6,040 nucleotides of DNA from an uncultured bacterium (GCA_937894665.1 CALAWF010000098.1:1-6040); one strand, 5' to 3'; shown: positions 1-5,460, numbered from the stretch's first letter. Notes: generated from the letters alone by a model not told the origin. Numbers and translations are program-made.

Positions 1-1
1 A

Positions 2-184
2 AATTTTTCTTCCACCAATTTGAATAAACTTACCCCCCAAGAAGATTTTATTCTGGGTATCATGCTCGGATATTCTCGAAATGAACAATACACAAGGTTT
101 TTGAGCAAAATTAGTCCAACTGTAACTTTTTGTAAAAATAGTAAAAAAAATATCCTCCAAATGGTGTATCCATCAATAAGTTGA
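2..184 (+). CDS. DUF2023-like protein, C-terminal part (5' end outside window)
   Basis: This open frame enters from the left edge, so the start is missing. It reads 60 residues before a TGA at 182-184. The best recognisable stretch is LTPQEDFILGIMLGY (residues 10-24), followed by SRNEQYTRFL (25-34). From memory this resembles the end of the small DUF2023 family (about 100-120 aa, function unknown, sometimes near flavodoxin genes), where a similar L-T-P-E-E-D-F-I-L-G...L-G-Y block precedes a Q-C-x-R-Y ending. The Cys is Tyr here. The 26 residues after that block (SKISPTVTF to YPSIS) go beyond the usual family end as I recall it and look poorly conserved. They may be a lineage-specific tail or read-through past a lost stop. 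I am fairly sure this is coding; the family call is moderate. No function is proposed. Confidence 0.62.
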   Translation, partial: NFSSTNLNKLTPQEDFILGIMLGYSRNEQYTRFLSKISPTVTFCKNSKKNILQMVYPSIS

Positions 185-198
185 TGCAAAGATTGAGA

Positions 199-212
199 AA
201 AAGCATGCTTTT
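199..212. repeat. 14-bp perfect palindrome AAAAGCATGCTTTT
   Basis: The sequence AAAAGCATGCTTTT equals its own reverse complement and begins 14 nt after the stop of the upstream gene. As RNA it can form only a 5-bp stem with a CATG loop, followed by TTTT that is already part of the stem. At best it is a weak transcription end, and it could be a protein-binding dyad. A second AAGCAT at 223-228 could pair with ATGCTT at 205-210 as an alternative stem. The palindrome is certain; its role is not known. Confidence 0.4.
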
Positions 213-292
213 CAGTAATAATAAGCATTTCCATAGGGTTGATATTCTCTATTGTTAAGTTATGTAAAGCATTGTATCAAAAGACTTTAGGG

Positions 293-325
293 GGCGGAAA
301 TCATGACCCTGACATGATTTCCGCC
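293..325. repeat. Perfect 13-bp inverted repeat / stable hairpin, possible terminator
   Basis: GGCGGAAATCATG (293-305) is exactly complementary to CATGATTTCCGCC (313-325), leaving a 7-nt loop ACCCTGA. The GGCGG/CCGCC base is far richer in GC than its surroundings. The hairpin lies about 110 nt after the DUF2023-like stop and about 40 nt before the yggS promoter, which is a sensible place for a transcription end. However, neither side has a clean T tract (ATATTGGC on the right, CCCTAAAG on the opposite strand). It could be a factor-assisted or degenerate terminator, a processed RNA end, or one copy of a dispersed palindromic element. Confidence 0.6.
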
Positions 326-363
326 ATATTGGCAACAAGTGAAAAACACATCGAATAAATATT

Positions 364-392
364 TTGGACTTAGCTCAAAGATAGAGTACAAT
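364..392 (+). promoter_or_regulatory. Sigma-70-type promoter of yggS-sepF
   Basis: The -35 box TTGGAC (364-369) and -10 box TACAAT (387-392) are separated by exactly 17 nt. The -35 matches the TTGACA consensus at four of six positions and the -10 matches TATAAT at five of six. Transcription would start near 399, giving a leader of about 43 nt with the Shine-Dalgarno inside it. This is called by eye from consensus only. Confidence 0.65.
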
Positions 393-427
393 TAAAGTAT
401 GCTCATGAATGGAGCTACTTTCTTGTA

Positions 428-434
428 GAGGTGA
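428..434 (+). promoter_or_regulatory. Ribosome binding site of yggS
   Basis: GAGGTGA is complementary to the 16S anti-Shine-Dalgarno. It sits 7 nt before ATG at 442 and 4 nt before the adjacent in-frame TTG at 439. A TGA at 436-438 rules out any earlier start. The spacing favours the ATG. Confidence 0.6.
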
Positions 435-441
435 ATGATTG

Positions 442-1104
442 ATGTTTGAAACAGTAAAAAATAATCTTTTGCAAATACAAGAAGAAATCGCACCTTGTAA
501 ACCAAAAATAATTGCAGTTACAAAGTATTTCGACAAAGAAGCGATAATTTCTGCATACAATGCGGGATTAAGGGACTTTGGAGAATCTAGAGTAATTGAG
601 GCTTCGGCAAAAATAGAAAGTCTGCCGGAAGAAGTGAGAAAGAATTCAACATTCCATCTTATCGGACACCTACAGACAAATAAAGTTAAGCACGCCATCA
701 AAACTTTTGATTATATTCATTCTGTAGATACTGTTAAACTTGCACAATGTATTTCAGAACACGCCGAACAAATCGGAAAAGTTCAAAAAGTACTCGTAGA
801 AGTTAACAACGCAGGAGAAGAGCAAAAGTTTGGATTTTCAAAAGAGGGGATATTTGAAAATTTTGAAGAGATGAAAAACCTCAAGGGAATTGAAATAGTT
901 GGGGTTATGAACATGGCACCTTTAGGAATAGCAGAAGAGGAAATTAGAAAACTGTTCTCAGAAATCATTCAAATTAGAGATGATTTAGAAAAAGAATTTA
1001 ACTGCAACTTGAAAGAGATTTCAATGGGTATGAGCCAAGATTACAAAATCGCAGCTCAAACAGGTTCGACAATGCTAAGGATAGGTAGAAAATTATTTAG
1101 ATAA
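442..1104 (+). CDS. yggS: YggS/PLPBP family pyridoxal phosphate homeostasis protein
   Basis: This is a cytosolic pyridoxal 5'-phosphate-binding protein of the YggS/YlmE/PROSC family, which buffers PLP supply and has no established catalytic activity. It is 220 aa from ATG 442, a normal family length, with an alanine-racemase-like TIM barrel. The PLP-binding lysine is K28 in IIAVTK. Other family blocks follow in order: FGESRVIEA (usually FGENRVQE), FHLIGHLQTNKVK, SVDT, VLVEVNNAGEEQKFGF, GVMNMAP, and the C-terminal SMGMSQDYKIAAQ with MLRIGRKLF, the phosphate-binding end. TTG 439, one codon upstream, is the only other possible start. The gene has its own near-consensus promoter and lies 18 nt before sepF, the ylmE-ylmF type order known from Firmicutes and also seen in Cyanobacteria. 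Nothing is missing or broken. Confidence 0.95.
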   Translation: MFETVKNNLLQIQEEIAPCKPKIIAVTKYFDKEAIISAYNAGLRDFGESRVIEASAKIESLPEEVRKNSTFHLIGHLQTNKVKHAIKTFDYIHSVDTVKLAQCISEHAEQIGKVQKVLVEVNNAGEEQKFGFSKEGIFENFEEMKNLKGIEIVGVMNMAPLGIAEEEIRKLFSEIIQIRDDLEKEFNCNLKEISMGMSQDYKIAAQTGSTMLRIGRKLFR

Positions 1105-1109
1105 CAGAC

Positions 1110-1115
1110 GGAGGA
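1110..1115 (+). promoter_or_regulatory. Ribosome binding site selecting the GTG start of sepF
   Basis: GGAGGA is a near-perfect Shine-Dalgarno 7 nt before GTG at 1123. It supports the non-ATG start, as does the SepF N-terminal helix that begins straight after it. Confidence 0.7.
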
Positions 1116-1122
1116 AAAATCG

Positions 1123-1644
1123 GTGGCAGCAATAGCAGATAGTTTCAGAAAAGTAGTAGATTTTGTAATGGATGGATTCCGTGGTGAAAATCCATTTGAT
1201 GATATAAATGATGAAGATTATGATGATAATGATTACGATTACGTTGAAGATGGAAACGCTTTAAGAGAACCGGCTCCATCATTCACACCAGTTCCAATGA
1301 TGGAAAAACGTCAAGAATCAAAAGTTATCAACCACCCAAGCATTAACAGAGGTGGAAGTGAAGTTGTAGTTGTTGAACCTCGTTCTTTCGATGATGCTGC
1401 CGCTATCGTTCAACATCTTAAAGATAGAAAAATTGTTATGCTAAACCTTCACTTATTGGACAAAGAACAATCTCAAAGAACTATTGATTTCGTTTGTGGT
1501 GCTTCTCAAGCTCTTAACGGAAATCCTAAAAAAGTTGGAGATTTAGTTTTCGTATTTGCTCCAAGCAACGTAACATTATCTGCTGACACAACAGCACAAC
1601 AAAGCAAATTTAATGATTCATTGTGGAGAACATCTCTACAATAG
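1123..1644 (+). CDS. sepF: Cell division protein SepF
   Basis: SepF polymerises, binds the C-terminal tail of FtsZ and tethers the Z-ring to the inner face of the membrane. The 173-aa product shows the family layout. Residues 1 to about 20 (MAAIADSFRKVVDFVMDGF) form an amphipathic membrane-targeting helix. Residues 22-45 are very acidic and rich in Asp and Tyr. A flexible Pro-containing linker runs to about residue 78. The SepF/DUF552 core covers about 79-150, with VVVVEPRSFDDAAAIV, a KIVMLNL strand, DKEQSQRTIDFVCGASQALNG, and a closing strand VGDLVFVFAPSNV. The last 20 or so residues are an unconserved Ser/Gln-rich tail. Start is GTG, with GGAGGA 7 nt upstream. It is co-transcribed with yggS (18-nt gap), and the transcript ends at the hairpin about 40 nt downstream. 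This placement next to yggS is typical of Firmicutes and Cyanobacteria. Confidence 0.93.
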   Translation: MAAIADSFRKVVDFVMDGFRGENPFDDINDEDYDDNDYDYVEDGNALREPAPSFTPVPMMEKRQESKVINHPSINRGGSEVVVVEPRSFDDAAAIVQHLKDRKIVMLNLHLLDKEQSQRTIDFVCGASQALNGNPKKVGDLVFVFAPSNVTLSADTTAQQSKFNDSLWRTSLQ

Positions 1645-1681
1645 ACATTTTTAGTATGAGAAGAGAGATAGTTTATAATTC

Positions 1682-1711
1682 GGGCAATCGTAATTCGATT
1701 GCCCTTTTTTT
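1682..1711 (+). terminator. Intrinsic terminator after sepF
   Basis: GGGCAATCG (1682-1690) pairs perfectly with CGATTGCCC (1696-1704) around a TAATT loop. Seven T residues (1705-1711) follow directly. This is a textbook Rho-independent terminator. It ends the yggS-sepF transcript and separates it from the rplI operon. Confidence 0.95.
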
Positions 1712-1742
1712 AGGGTAATACTTAACAAAATTATAAAAACTA

Positions 1743-1771
1743 TCGACAAATTGTTATGTTTATTATATATT
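1743..1771 (+). promoter_or_regulatory. Sigma-70-type promoter of the rplI operon
   Basis: TCGACA (1743-1748) and TATATT (1766-1771) are 17 nt apart, each matching the -35 or -10 consensus at five of six positions. It lies just after the sepF terminator. Predicted transcription start is near 1778, giving a leader of about 37 nt with AGGAG at 1801-1805, 9 nt before the rplI ATG. Confidence 0.65.
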
Positions 1772-1814
1772 AGGGCTACATGCAGAAACAGAAACATAAA
1801 AGGAGAATTTTATT

Positions 1815-2309
1815 ATGCAAGTTATATTAAAAAAAGAAATTCAAAACTTAGGTGAAGCTGGCGACATCGTTAACGTTAAAGACGGTTATGCAAGAAACTT
1901 CTTATTACCTCAAGGTGCAGCAGAAGTTGCTACAACAGGGGCTTTAGAAAACAGAGAAAAAAATATCGCTAGAATCAAAGCTAAACAAGAAAAATTACAC
2001 CAAGAAGCATTAGAAAAAGCTGCAGCTATTGAAAAATTCGGTAAATTAGAATTATCTGCTAAAGCTGGTGAATCTGGTAAATTGTTCGGTACAATCACAA
2101 CTAAAAAATTAACTGAAGAATTAGCAGCTCAAGCTGGTATCGAAGTTGATAGAAAAGCTGTTTCATTGAACGCTCCAATCAACAAAATCGGTAACTATGT
2201 AATGTTAATCAAATTAACTTCAAAAGTTAAATGCGAATTAAACATCTCAGTTTCAGCTTCAGAAGTTGTTAAAGAATCTATCGAAGAAACTGAAGAAACA
2301 GCTGAATAG
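1815..2309 (+). CDS. rplI: Large ribosomal subunit protein bL9
   Basis: bL9 binds 23S rRNA near the L1 stalk base with its N-terminal domain and projects a second domain along a long helix; it helps frame maintenance. The 164-aa product starts MQVILKKEIQNLGEAGDIV and continues with NVKDGYARNFLLPQGAAEVA, the L9 signature. Residues about 40-75 form the charged connecting helix (ENREKNIARIKAKQEKL). The C-terminal domain covers about 77-150, with SGKLFGTITTKKL, INKIGNYVMLIKL and a closing strand CELNISVSASE. It is slightly longer than the usual 148-150 aa because of an acidic tail (residues 153-164, with EETEETAE at the end). AGGAG 9 nt upstream fixes the start. It is the first gene of a four-gene run and the only translation gene in it. 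Confidence 0.97.
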   Translation: MQVILKKEIQNLGEAGDIVNVKDGYARNFLLPQGAAEVATTGALENREKNIARIKAKQEKLHQEALEKAAAIEKFGKLELSAKAGESGKLFGTITTKKLTEELAAQAGIEVDRKAVSLNAPINKIGNYVMLIKLTSKVKCELNISVSASEVVKESIEETEETAE

Positions 2310-2323
2310 TTTTGGATGTGTGA

Positions 2324-3397
2324 ATGAATCAATATTCAGGTCTAAAGTTACAAGCGTTAGCAATTGGTTCACTTACACACAACAATATTGAAAAAGCTAT
2401 GAATGTGGTGAAAAGAGATTTTTCTCAAATCCCATTTTTCCCGCAATTGAAAAACATCAACAAAAACGAAGACATGATTTTCCAAGTATTGGAAGGATTG
2501 CCTTCGTTTTTGCCTTCTAGGTTAGAAAATTTGTCTATAAACCCTGAAAGTAAAGAATTTTCTCAAGATTTAAAATCCTTTTTAGCAGATTTTGAACAAA
2601 TAATTTCAGAAAATAATACTGAAATACTTGAAAACTACAAAATATCAAAAGAGTTTTCTTCCTCTTTTGAAGAATTTGAGAAAATAATTAAAGAAACTAA
2701 ACCCCCATTTGCCAAAGGACAAATTGTCGGTCCGTTTACACTCACAACAACACTTAAGGATAATAATTGTATTGCCGTAATCAATAACAAAACAGTACAA
2801 GATGTTGTTATCAAATTATTAAGTCTTAAAGCCCTTTGGATAATTAAAAGAATCAAAAAAGCTAATCCCGAAACAATACCAATTATTTTTCTTGATGAGC
2901 CATCAATTTCAAAACTCGAACATACTACATATACAAAAATTTCAAAATCCGGTGTTAGCCAGATGCTAAAAGAAATTTCAGATATAATAAAAGCAAATGG
3001 AGGAATAAGTGCAATCCATTGCTGCGGAAAATGTGATTGGTCAATCCCAATAAATGCAGAAATAGAAATCCTTAACCCTGATGCTTTTACATTTGCTGAG
3101 AATTTTAGTATCTATGCTCCAATGATAAAAAAACATCTCGAACAAGGGAGAAAAATAGCTTGGGGGCTTGTTCCTACAGATAATGAAAAAATTAAAACAG
3201 TAACTTTAGAAATTCTGATAAAAAAATTTGAGCAAGCTGTAAAATATTTGACTAATAAGGGGATTGATGAGAAACTTATTATAGACAATTCACTAATCAC
3301 ATCTTCTTGCGGAGCAGGTTCATTAAGTATAAAGGACTCCGAGCGAGCAATGGATTTAGTAGCAGAATTATCAAAAGAATTAAGAGCGAGGTTATAG
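2324..3397 (+). CDS. MetE/UROD-superfamily methyltransferase-like protein with putative zinc site
   Basis: This 357-aa protein belongs to the TIM-barrel superfamily that joins uroporphyrinogen decarboxylase, corrinoid methyltransferases and the C-terminal half of cobalamin-independent methionine synthase (MetE). Visible landmarks are LAIGSLTH (12-19), GQIVGPFTL (132-140), IIFLDEPSIS (187-196), IHCCGKCDWS (231-240), WGLVPTDNEKI (280-290) and SSCGAGSL (327-334). H232-x-C234 with distant C329 matches the His-x-Cys...Cys ligand arrangement of the zinc that activates thiols in MetE, and E259 may be the fourth ligand. There is no MetE N-terminal half, so the length is close to the short core-MetE type that takes methyl groups from corrinoid donors. 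Whether it makes methionine or methylates another thiol cannot be read from sequence. The ATG lies 14 nt after rplI with only a weak GGA upstream, so translation may depend on rplI. The next gene starts 2 nt after its stop. Confidence 0.75.
   Translation: MNQYSGLKLQALAIGSLTHNNIEKAMNVVKRDFSQIPFFPQLKNINKNEDMIFQVLEGLPSFLPSRLENLSINPESKEFSQDLKSFLADFEQIISENNTEILENYKISKEFSSSFEEFEKIIKETKPPFAKGQIVGPFTLTTTLKDNNCIAVINNKTVQDVVIKLLSLKALWIIKRIKKANPETIPIIFLDEPSISKLEHTTYTKISKSGVSQMLKEISDIIKANGGISAIHCCGKCDWSIPINAEIEILNPDAFTFAENFSIYAPMIKKHLEQGRKIAWGLVPTDNEKIKTVTLEILIKKFEQAVKYLTNKGIDEKLIIDNSLITSSCGAGSLSIKDSERAMDLVAELSKELRARL
3388..3391 (+). promoter_or_regulatory. Ribosome binding site choosing TTG 3400
   Basis: GAGG lies inside the last codons of the preceding gene, 8 nt before TTG 3400. 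The frame stays open upstream, but an earlier TTG at 3307 would overlap the neighbour by about 90 nt and add residues unlike a P-loop ATPase. From TTG 3400 the protein begins MTVKLAITGK, with the Walker A motif at residue 9, as expected for MinD/CooC proteins. Confidence 0.6.
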
Positions 3398-3399
3398 AT

Positions 3400-4152
3400 T
3401 TGACTGTTAAATTAGCAATCACAGGAAAAAGCGGAAACGGAAAAACAACTATTGTAAAAGCATTTTTAGAACTTTTTAAGGAAATGTTTCCGGAAAAATC
3501 AATTTTACTATTTGATAATGATTTGACAGGAGAATTAGGACATAGTTTCGGTTTAGATATTAGAAACACTATTTATGGTATCAGAAGCGGAAAACACGAA
3601 TATAAAACGGGTATTCCTGAAGATATGACCAAACAAGAATATATTGAATGGGCAATGGAAGATATTCTTGTACCACTAAGCGATAATGTTGATATAATAG
3701 TTTCTTGGTTTGTCGGTTCAAAAGATTGCAGATGCCCAATCACTAAACAAATAAATGATGCCGTTTACAAACTAATTAACAGATACGATATTGTAATCTT
3801 TGATTGTGAATTTGATTTAAAATACTTAAATCAACTCGTAGATACAGAAATGGATTGTACAATTATTGTTGCAAAACCGTCAGAAGAATCAGCACATCTT
3901 GCAAAGCGTATTGAAGAATTTAGTGCAAAATATGCCGCAGGAAACCAATTAGGCGTTGTAATCAACAAAGTTGACAATGACAACCTGTCCTCGGTTTACG
4001 AACTTTTAAATAAATATGAACTTGATGTTCTTGGAATTATCCCATTTGATAAAGAACTAAAAAATAATCCAATGACACGAGATTCAAAAGCAGTACAAAA
4101 TGCAATAAAAGAATTTTATTTTAGATTAAATTTACCTCAAGCAAAACAATAG
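3400..4152 (+). CDS. CooC/MinD-like P-loop ATPase with CxC metal motif
   Basis: This 250-aa cytosolic ATPase is of the MinD/ParA/CooC class. The Walker A is GKSGNGKTT (9-17) and carries both the signature lysine K10 and the P-loop lysine K15. FDNDLTGELG (38-47) follows, resembling the segment that usually starts D-x-D. At 110-113 it has C-R-C-P, placed like the C-x-C at which CooC dimers bind nickel or zinc. The Walker B-like strand IVIFDCE (131-137) matches the D-x-E of CooC. Later blocks are TIIVAKPSEES (154-164), VINKVD (187-192) and LGIIPFDKEL (211-220). CooC uses ATP to insert metal into CO dehydrogenase, and relatives act in acetyl-CoA synthase and corrinoid protein maturation. No such enzyme is visible here, so the client is unknown. 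The gene lies 2 nt behind a MetE-like methyltransferase and 13 nt before folD, which suggests a one-carbon role. The TTG start is inferred from Shine-Dalgarno and domain position. Confidence 0.78.
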   Translation: MTVKLAITGKSGNGKTTIVKAFLELFKEMFPEKSILLFDNDLTGELGHSFGLDIRNTIYGIRSGKHEYKTGIPEDMTKQEYIEWAMEDILVPLSDNVDIIVSWFVGSKDCRCPITKQINDAVYKLINRYDIVIFDCEFDLKYLNQLVDTEMDCTIIVAKPSEESAHLAKRIEEFSAKYAAGNQLGVVINKVDNDNLSSVYELLNKYELDVLGIIPFDKELKNNPMTRDSKAVQNAIKEFYFRLNLPQAKQ

Positions 4153-4165
4153 ATAGCGAGAACAA

Positions 4166-5005
4166 ATGACAACAATACTGGATGGAAAAAAGTTACGAGA
4201 TAAAATAATTGAAAATTTAAAAACAAAAGTTGACAAGTTTGATAAAAAACCAACTCTTGTTGTAATTTTAGTTGGCGAAAATCCTGCCAGCAAAATTTAT
4301 GTAAACAACAAAAAGAAAATGGCAGAAAAAATTGGTATTAATTCAGAAGTAATAAACTATCCTGCAAATATTACAGAAGATGAGCTTTTGAATAAAATTG
4401 AAGAACTTAACAATGATAAAAATGTAACCGCAATTCTAGTACAATTGCCACTGCCAAACCATATCTCAAAAGATAATGTAATGAACAAAATTACACCATC
4501 AAAAGATGTGGATGGATTTACACCTTACAATTTTGGAAAACTTTTTTCAGGCGAAATTCCTACAGTTTATCCTTGTACGCCAAAAGGGATTTTACTTTTG
4601 CTTGATGAATATAATATCGACCTCGAAGGCAAACATGTTGTAATTGTCGGACGTTCAAACATCGTTGGCAGACCTCTTTCACAAATGATGTTGAATAGAA
4701 ATGCAACAGTAACAGTTTGCCATAGCCATACAAAAAATCTTTCTCAAATAACAAAAACTGCAGATGTGTTGGTTTCTGCAGTGGGGAAAAATATTATAGA
4801 AGGGGAAATGTTAAAAACTAATTGTGTGATAGTAGATGTCGGAATTTTCAAGGATGAAAACGGGAAAACCCGAGGAGACGTAGATTTTAAGAGTGCCTCA
4901 AAAATCGCATCTTTCATATCACCTGTTCCGGGGGGTGTTGGTCCAATGACAATTGCATCATTAATGCTCAACACTGTGGAACTTTTTGAAAAGAATTCTC
5001 TATAA
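4166..5005 (+). CDS. folD: FolD: methylene-THF dehydrogenase / methenyl-THF cyclohydrolase
   Basis: This bifunctional enzyme converts 5,10-methylene-THF to 5,10-methenyl-THF with NADP+ and then to 10-formyl-THF, feeding purine and formyl-Met-tRNA synthesis. The 279-aa length is typical. The N-terminal catalytic domain has VGENPASKIYVNNK with Y45 and the catalytic lysine K49, VQLPLP with Q93, and DVDGF with D116. The Rossmann domain begins after PCTPKG (136-141), with VVIVGRSNIVGRP (158-170) binding the dinucleotide. ADVLVSAVGK (199-208), VDVGI and the C-terminal PVPGGVGPMTIASL (253-266) complete the family signatures. All catalytic residues are present. ATG 4166 is 13 nt after the ATPase gene, with a modest GCGAG at 4156-4160. 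It is the last gene of the rplI operon and converges with the small minus-strand gene, with only 10 nt between the stops. Confidence 0.97.
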   Translation: MTTILDGKKLRDKIIENLKTKVDKFDKKPTLVVILVGENPASKIYVNNKKKMAEKIGINSEVINYPANITEDELLNKIEELNNDKNVTAILVQLPLPNHISKDNVMNKITPSKDVDGFTPYNFGKLFSGEIPTVYPCTPKGILLLLDEYNIDLEGKHVVIVGRSNIVGRPLSQMMLNRNATVTVCHSHTKNLSQITKTADVLVSAVGKNIIEGEMLKTNCVIVDVGIFKDENGKTRGDVDFKSASKIASFISPVPGGVGPMTIASLMLNTVELFEKNSL

Positions 5006-5015
5006 CAACTACTTA

Positions 5016-5339
5016 TTAGTTGCTGCCTGATAGGTTCAATGTACAACTTGATTTGATATTGTTTTGAACAAGTGTCTTCATTGAAGAAATTTGGCTATCA
5101 ATTTCTGTTATTTGAGAATCTAATAAATCTTTTTCTGAACCTAACTGTTCATCTAACTGTTCATAATAAATGTAATCAGCATCATCTTGATAATCTTTGT
5201 TATCATAACATTTTTGAATTGCACTCATTTGTGATTCTGCTAATTGAATTTGGTTTTGAATACCAACTTGTTGGAATTGTAAAAAGTTTTTTTGTAAAGT
5301 CAATAAACTCTTTTGACTTGCTAATGCTAAAAATGCCAT
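5016..5339 (-). CDS. Small helical (coiled-coil) protein of unknown function
   Basis: This is a 107-aa protein I do not recognise. It is almost wholly helical in character, with no Pro and no predicted signal peptide or membrane segment. Residues 3-43 are Gln-rich and amphipathic (SLLTLQKNFLQFQQ and on). Residues 44-59 are an acidic, Tyr-rich patch (CYDNKDYQDDADYIYY). Residues 60-95 show heptad-like spacing of L62, L66, L73, I77, I80, I84, M87 and L90. A short Ser/Asn tail follows. This suggests a helical hairpin about 100 aa long, a shape shared by WXG100 and secretion-needle proteins, but the centre has no W-x-G and no other family motif is seen. AAGGAGAC (complement of 5345-5352) with its AGGAG core 7 nt before the ATG is a strong Shine-Dalgarno and supports this frame over the overlapping ones. 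It is a monocistronic, divergent neighbour of the hydrolase-like gene. Confidence 0.72.
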   Translation of the reverse strand: MAFLALASQKSLLTLQKNFLQFQQVGIQNQIQLAESQMSAIQKCYDNKDYQDDADYIYYEQLDEQLGSEKDLLDSQITEIDSQISSMKTLVQNNIKSSCTLNLSGSN

Positions 5340-5376
5340 ATCTCGTCTCCTTATTTATTTTTTTATTGCTCTCTCC

Positions 5377-5403
5377 TATATAAAGTATTTTGAGAATGTC
5401 CAA
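5377..5403 (-). promoter_or_regulatory. Possible promoter of the small minus-strand gene
   Basis: On the minus strand TTGGAC (complement of 5398-5403) precedes TATATA (complement of 5377-5382) by 15 nt, shorter than the ideal 17. A shifted -10, TATAGG, would give 17 nt but a poorer box. Position fits a leader of about 30 nt before the Shine-Dalgarno at 5345-5352. This is a weak call by eye. Confidence 0.35.
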
Positions 5404-5420
5404 TTTCACAAAAGGATTAG

Positions 5421-5456
5421 TTTGTTACATTTGTTTACATTTACAATAAATGTAAA
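5421..5456. promoter_or_regulatory. Putative operator: perfect 10-bp inverted repeat plus direct half-site
   Basis: TTTACATTTA (5434-5443) and TAAATGTAAA (5447-5456) are exact reverse complements around a CAA spacer. A further TTACATTT at 5425-5432 repeats the half-site exactly 10 bp (one helical turn) upstream. The right arm ends 4 bp before the -35 box of the downstream gene, and the cluster lies between two divergent promoters. This is the usual look of a transcription-factor site. There is no hairpin-then-T-tract arrangement, so it is unlikely to be a terminator. The regulator is not identifiable. Confidence 0.6.
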
Positions 5457-5460
5457 TTAC

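Noticed and set aside
289..310. AGGG (289-292) pairing with loop CCCT (307-310) as a pseudoknot
   Set aside because: The pairing segment abuts a 13-bp stem with no linker, so the geometry is implausible.
303..317. Five-codon reading frame (ATG ACC CTG ACA TGA) inside the hairpin, preceded by AGGGGG, as a leader peptide
   Set aside because: It is upstream of the predicted yggS transcription start, and the bases are explained by the inverted repeat.
185..441. tRNA, riboswitch or small gene in the first intergenic region
   Set aside because: No cloverleaf, T-loop motif or known riboswitch core was found, and no short frame has a convincing Shine-Dalgarno.
3307..3399. N-terminal extension of the ATPase to an upstream TTG at 3307
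   Set aside because: It overlaps the preceding gene by about 90 nt and moves the Walker A motif away from the N-terminus; TTG 3400 has its own Shine-Dalgarno.
5006..5022. CAACTA-CTTAT-TAGTTG small hairpin between the convergent folD and small-gene stops as a bidirectional terminator
   Set aside because: The stem is only 6 bp, half of it A/T, with no T tract on either side; too weak to call.
5072..5383. Plus-strand open frame opposite the small helical gene
   Set aside because: It is antisense to a frame with a strong Shine-Dalgarno and helical composition, and shows only the hydrophobic residues expected from an opposite-strand shadow.
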